From the NCBI RefSeq assembly GCF_009389715.1, contig NC_052393.1:2852001-2916000 (forward strand): a stretch of 64,000 nt of DNA, in the 5' to 3' direction. A program made the position numbers and the translations under genes. The notes below the pieces were generated by a model. That model was given only the letters and a program-made list of their open reading frames with translations, searched no databases and was not told where the DNA came from. Below, piece after piece: positions 60,671 through 64,000 of the stretch. The DNA is from Phoenix dactylifera (taxonomy: Eukaryota > Streptophyta > Magnoliopsida > Arecales > Arecaceae). Each line of letters starts with the position of its first letter. Within the stretch, counting starts at the first letter, position 1.

Positions 60671-62915
60671 TAACTTTCCATATATAGAAATAAATAGACT
60701 ATAAATGACATTTCTTATGTCAAGGACACCAAGGGGATATTAAATGAATGGAATTGGGATATAGATGGAATATAATGAAAAAAAGCCACTTTGAGAATCC
60801 CGATCACGTTCTTCCTTTTGGGAAGGGAGGATTCGGGACAACCATCCAAAATCCAGCACCGACCAGGTGATATGAACATAAAGAGGTCACACACTTCAGT
60901 CTCCTGCATATTAGGGTCTTCTTCTTTGAAGTAGAGGTCTTCTTTAGTCAATGTATTTGTCTTCAGGTTACTCATCTTCTTTTTTCACTAATACATAGAC
61001 AGCTCCAGAGTTCTTGCCTTCGTTCTCAAATCATCTTACTGTAATGATGGAAGGCTTCCTAAAGGTAGGAACTGAAGGTTACTTCTTAACCGGAAGCTTC
61101 TTTTCAATAGGTTCAGCTTGCTTCTTGGTAGGAACAAGAAGATCCTTACGAAGATACAAGGTAAGATCTTTCCCATTGATCTTGAAAGTGTATGTAGCAG
61201 CCTTTCCTCAATGGGTGATCGCTGTCATGGGTCCAAGCATGGTCAAGTGGAATCTAGCTGGCATTCATAAAAAGAATATCGACCCAAGCCTCATCTATGT
61301 AGTTTTTGCCCCATTTAAAAGTAATGAGACACTTTTGGTTCACAAGGATTACAGGATCATTTACCCAGGAGAAATTGCAGGGCCTTGGATGTGACACTAT
61401 TTGTTTCCCTACAAGCTCCTTGGGGCTACATTCATGTTACTTCTACCATCAATGACAATGAAAACTTTCCTATCATAGCATTCCATATTGTGATGGAAGA
61501 TATTGTCTTAATGCCGTTCTACATCAACTTCTTTTGGGGCAGCGAGTAGGAGAAGAACCGGCACCTCTATTTCCTTATCAAAGGCTAGTTGATCAGTTGA
61601 GAGTATAGGTTCAGCAGATTCTTCAATGGGTTCCTCTTCAAAAAAGTCATTGGGTACCATATAGATAGGCTGCTCCATACTGCAGCAGTTCAGATCACAA
61701 GTAGGGCATCTGTTTACAAAGTGGCATTGCTTGTGACATCTAAAACATTGAACTTGACCCATATCCTTCTTGAAAAGTACAATAGAGGTAGGATGACTAG
61801 GTGGTTGAGTAATAATGCTAGATCGGCTAGTCAACCCCCCTCCCCCCCGCCAGCTCACCTTTTTCGTCGGTCCATAGGCCATGCTGGTATCTTGCTATAT
61901 GATGTTCATCATGGTCACCAATTCCACACCTTGCAGTCAATTCATTAAACTGCTCAATGGATTCAGTGACAGCCATAATACCCTTCTTAAGTTGTAGAAG
62001 CCTTTCATAAATTTGATTTTGATAGTTACAGGACAGATCCTTCTCTTTCAGCTTCATGCGCATCATCTCCCCAAGTGTTAATTGATTCATCATAGGCATG
62101 AGCATGATCTTCGACTGTCTTCCACCAAATTTTGGCTTGAACTTTGAACTTGTTTTTGGCAAACTCAACATTTCTTGTCCATTCAGCCTGTACCAATCGA
62201 GATAGACTTCAATGGATGTAAATGAAAGCATCCAGGTCAAGTTTGCCTTGAAAGTCAGCTACGTCGAGTTGAAACTCCTATAGACGCCTTCGTCGGGGTA
62301 ACAAACTCTTTGTTGGGCAGCTAGTGGCTGGGGACATTGATTTCATTATATTGTTGAACTGGACCTAGAAATGCATGCCTAGTGGCATCTACTTGTGCCA
62401 TTATGTTGCGCAAGGTGACCTTACATCATCATATCAACATGGGCATCAAGAGCTGGTGGGTTATTATTGTAGATGCTAGGGTTCTAAGTTGTCATGGTTG
62501 GCAAAACATAGCCATTGTGCAACTATACATAAGGTTCTAGATGAAGGGATATCGGGTGGGCATGGGTGAATGCTATTTTTGGACTCTGTGGCCCCAAACC
62601 TCAAGCATGTTGAAATCAAGATTGGAAGGTAATGGGTATGCCATCCAAATCCTAATCCTAATTGACTCAGATTAAGCCTCGTATGTGACGATATCAGCAT
62701 GCCGTCCAAAGGGATATCAGAGGATTAGGATTGGGATTGGGATTGGGATTGAAAACCTTAAGGGCAATAGTTGTTCTCTCTCTTTTCTTCTCGGACGAAG
62801 CAAAAAAGGATCGCCAATCATATAGCAAGGGAAGGTAAAGGAAAGTTGTGGAGGGATATATCGAAGTAATGGAGGAATCAGGGTATTAGATTTGGCTCTG
62901 ATACCAAAACTAATG
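60671..62915 (-). mobile_element. Decayed Ty3/Gypsy element: primer site, gag, protease
   Basis: Read on the minus strand, a primer-binding site TGGTATCAGAGCC lies at 62906-62894. Gag follows at 62240-61827 (YNYQNQIYERLLQLKKG, ESIEQFNELTARC). A zinc knuckle (C-x2-C-x4-H-x4-C in QCFRCHKQCHFVNRC) stands at 61747-61706. A protease remnant near 61470-61330 (KVFIVIDGRSNMNVAPK, HPRPCNFSWVNDPVIL) keeps the catalytic aspartate, but in place of the usual IDGGS it has IDGRS. Stops and shifts are frequent. Reverse transcriptase, integrase and a 3' LTR are not recognised. The 5' LTR should begin near 62915 but its outer end is not defined. It probably sits in a large E2F intron. Confidence 0.8.
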
Positions 62916-63124
62916 AAAGCAAACCTGCATGAGAATATGGAATCAATAGAAGCAAACTTGAAGATGGGATAAATGATAGCCTCCCACTAACTTCTAAAGA
63001 GTCTTCATTGTTGCACCCCTAACCTCTTTCGGGAATAGTTGAAGCTTCCAGCCTCACACCAGTCACCTCTCATGGGATTGCAGTCTCATACTATGGAAAG
63101 CAAGGAATTGAAGAGGAACTTAAA

Positions 63125-63448
63125 AAAAAAAATAGGTTTTTATATACATACCCTCCTAAATATTAGAATTTGCGTGAATACCTTTTCAAAATTGATATTT
63201 GCGTGTATACCCTCGTCAAACACTTGTTTTGTATGTATACCCTTTTTTTCTTTTTTTTGTTTGCGTATGTACTCATGCCATCTAACGTCGTTAAGTAGCG
63301 GTTTAAAGTTGAAATGATAAAAATACCATTAATGGATAAACATGCAAAAGAAACGTTTATAAGAGTATACATGCAAATAGCAATTTTGGAGAGTATTCAA
63401 ACAATTTTATATAATTAGGAGGGTATACACACAAAAAAAATCCTTAAA
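63125..63448. mobile_element. Fold-back element with long inverted arms
   Basis: The left arm (TATACATACCCTCCTAAATA, then TTGATATTTGCGTGTATACC) is matched in inverse by the right arm ending TAGGAGGGTATACACAC. The arms are about 110 bp long and imperfect. A third, direct copy of the arm sequence follows at about 63450-63555, so the region is a cluster of the same repeat. No target-site duplication was fixed. Confidence 0.6.
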
Positions 63449-63555
63449 ATTTTGCATAAATATCCTTCTAAATATTGAAATTTGTATGAATGCTCTCCAA
63501 ATTGATATTTACGTGCATGCCCTCACAAAACACTATTTTTATATGAATACCATTG

Positions 63556-64000
63556 ACATAGCAATTCAGTTAATGTGATTAGCCAAATTTATATTTATTT
63601 AAATTAAAAATTAATTAAAATTTTGAAAGTATCTTTTTATTTCTGAAGCAGGTAACAGGTTAACGGATCTCACTGAAACTAATATCTTTACCTCCTTTGA
63701 GAAATTTTTCAATCTCTCTCGACCCTCTCTTTCACTTCTTTGTTCGGAATCAAAACGATTCTCTCAAGTCCCTTCTCCATCATAGACACCCTTCATTGTA
63801 TCCTTTTTTACATAAAGATAGGTCCTGCTTTTAGCTTTATGAATTATTTAAAGAAAAGTGTTGTGAGAGATTTGTAGCATTTATTTTTAGTGCATGAGAT
63901 TTGCGATGTTTATCTTTTAGAGTTGAAAAATTTTTCATGTGTAGACTGGTGGCTGATTTAAAATTACTATGACAAGATGGGCCCCGTACACAACATCTTT
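63556..64000. other. AT-rich end of the window
   Basis: No gene or repeat recognised; possibly still E2F intron or its upstream region. Confidence 0.4.

Overview
The window is nuclear DNA of a flowering plant. The evidence is spliced genes with GT/AG introns, thylakoid- and plant-type protein families, plant LTR retrotransposons, TRIMs, hAT and Harbinger MITEs, a tRNA-derived SINE and a chloroplast DNA fragment. A monocot, perhaps a palm, fits the general look of the genes and repeats, but that is an inference. I see no bacterial features, operons, CRISPR arrays or viral genomes.

Layout. Positions 1-3010 hold a decayed LINE (endonuclease, reverse transcriptase and RNase H remnants). 8030-14513 is a young, complete-ended but gutted Ty3/Gypsy chromovirus in minus orientation, with 2.09-kb LTRs and a GCTTT target-site duplication. 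17136-21166 is a decayed minus-strand coiled-coil gene whose last exon is split by an 829-bp hAT-like MITE. 24716-29243 (minus) is an LQY1-type thylakoid zinc-finger gene in five exons. 30082-36695 (plus) is a six-exon DPH5 gene; its introns hold an Au-type SINE and a 220-bp tandem duplication. 38274-38522 (plus) is a tiny intronless RING-H2 gene with a TATA box and a CT-repeat leader. 40439-41547 is a Pack-type hAT element carrying a piece of an exportin-T (PAUSED) gene. 42919-43486 and 46869-47479 are miniature LTR (TRIM-like) elements. 44216-44542 holds exons of a RanBP2-type zinc-finger gene (minus). 49834-55850 (plus) is a six-coding-exon HVA22-like gene with a leader intron. 58341-59524 (minus) is the 3' half of an E2F transcription factor gene. 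Upstream of it, where its DNA-binding exons would be expected, the window contains a chloroplast rpl14 fragment, a decayed Gypsy gag-protease region and a fold-back element.

The host genes act in unrelated processes: photosystem II repair, diphthamide synthesis, ubiquitination, ER shaping or stress response, and the cell cycle. They are linked only by position. I found no new multi-gene system. The most unusual items are the two hAT-type elements: one carries a duplicated exportin-T fragment, and the other supplies a premature stop codon to a host exon. Exon joins were worked out by hand from splice motifs and reading-frame continuity. No database search was run.
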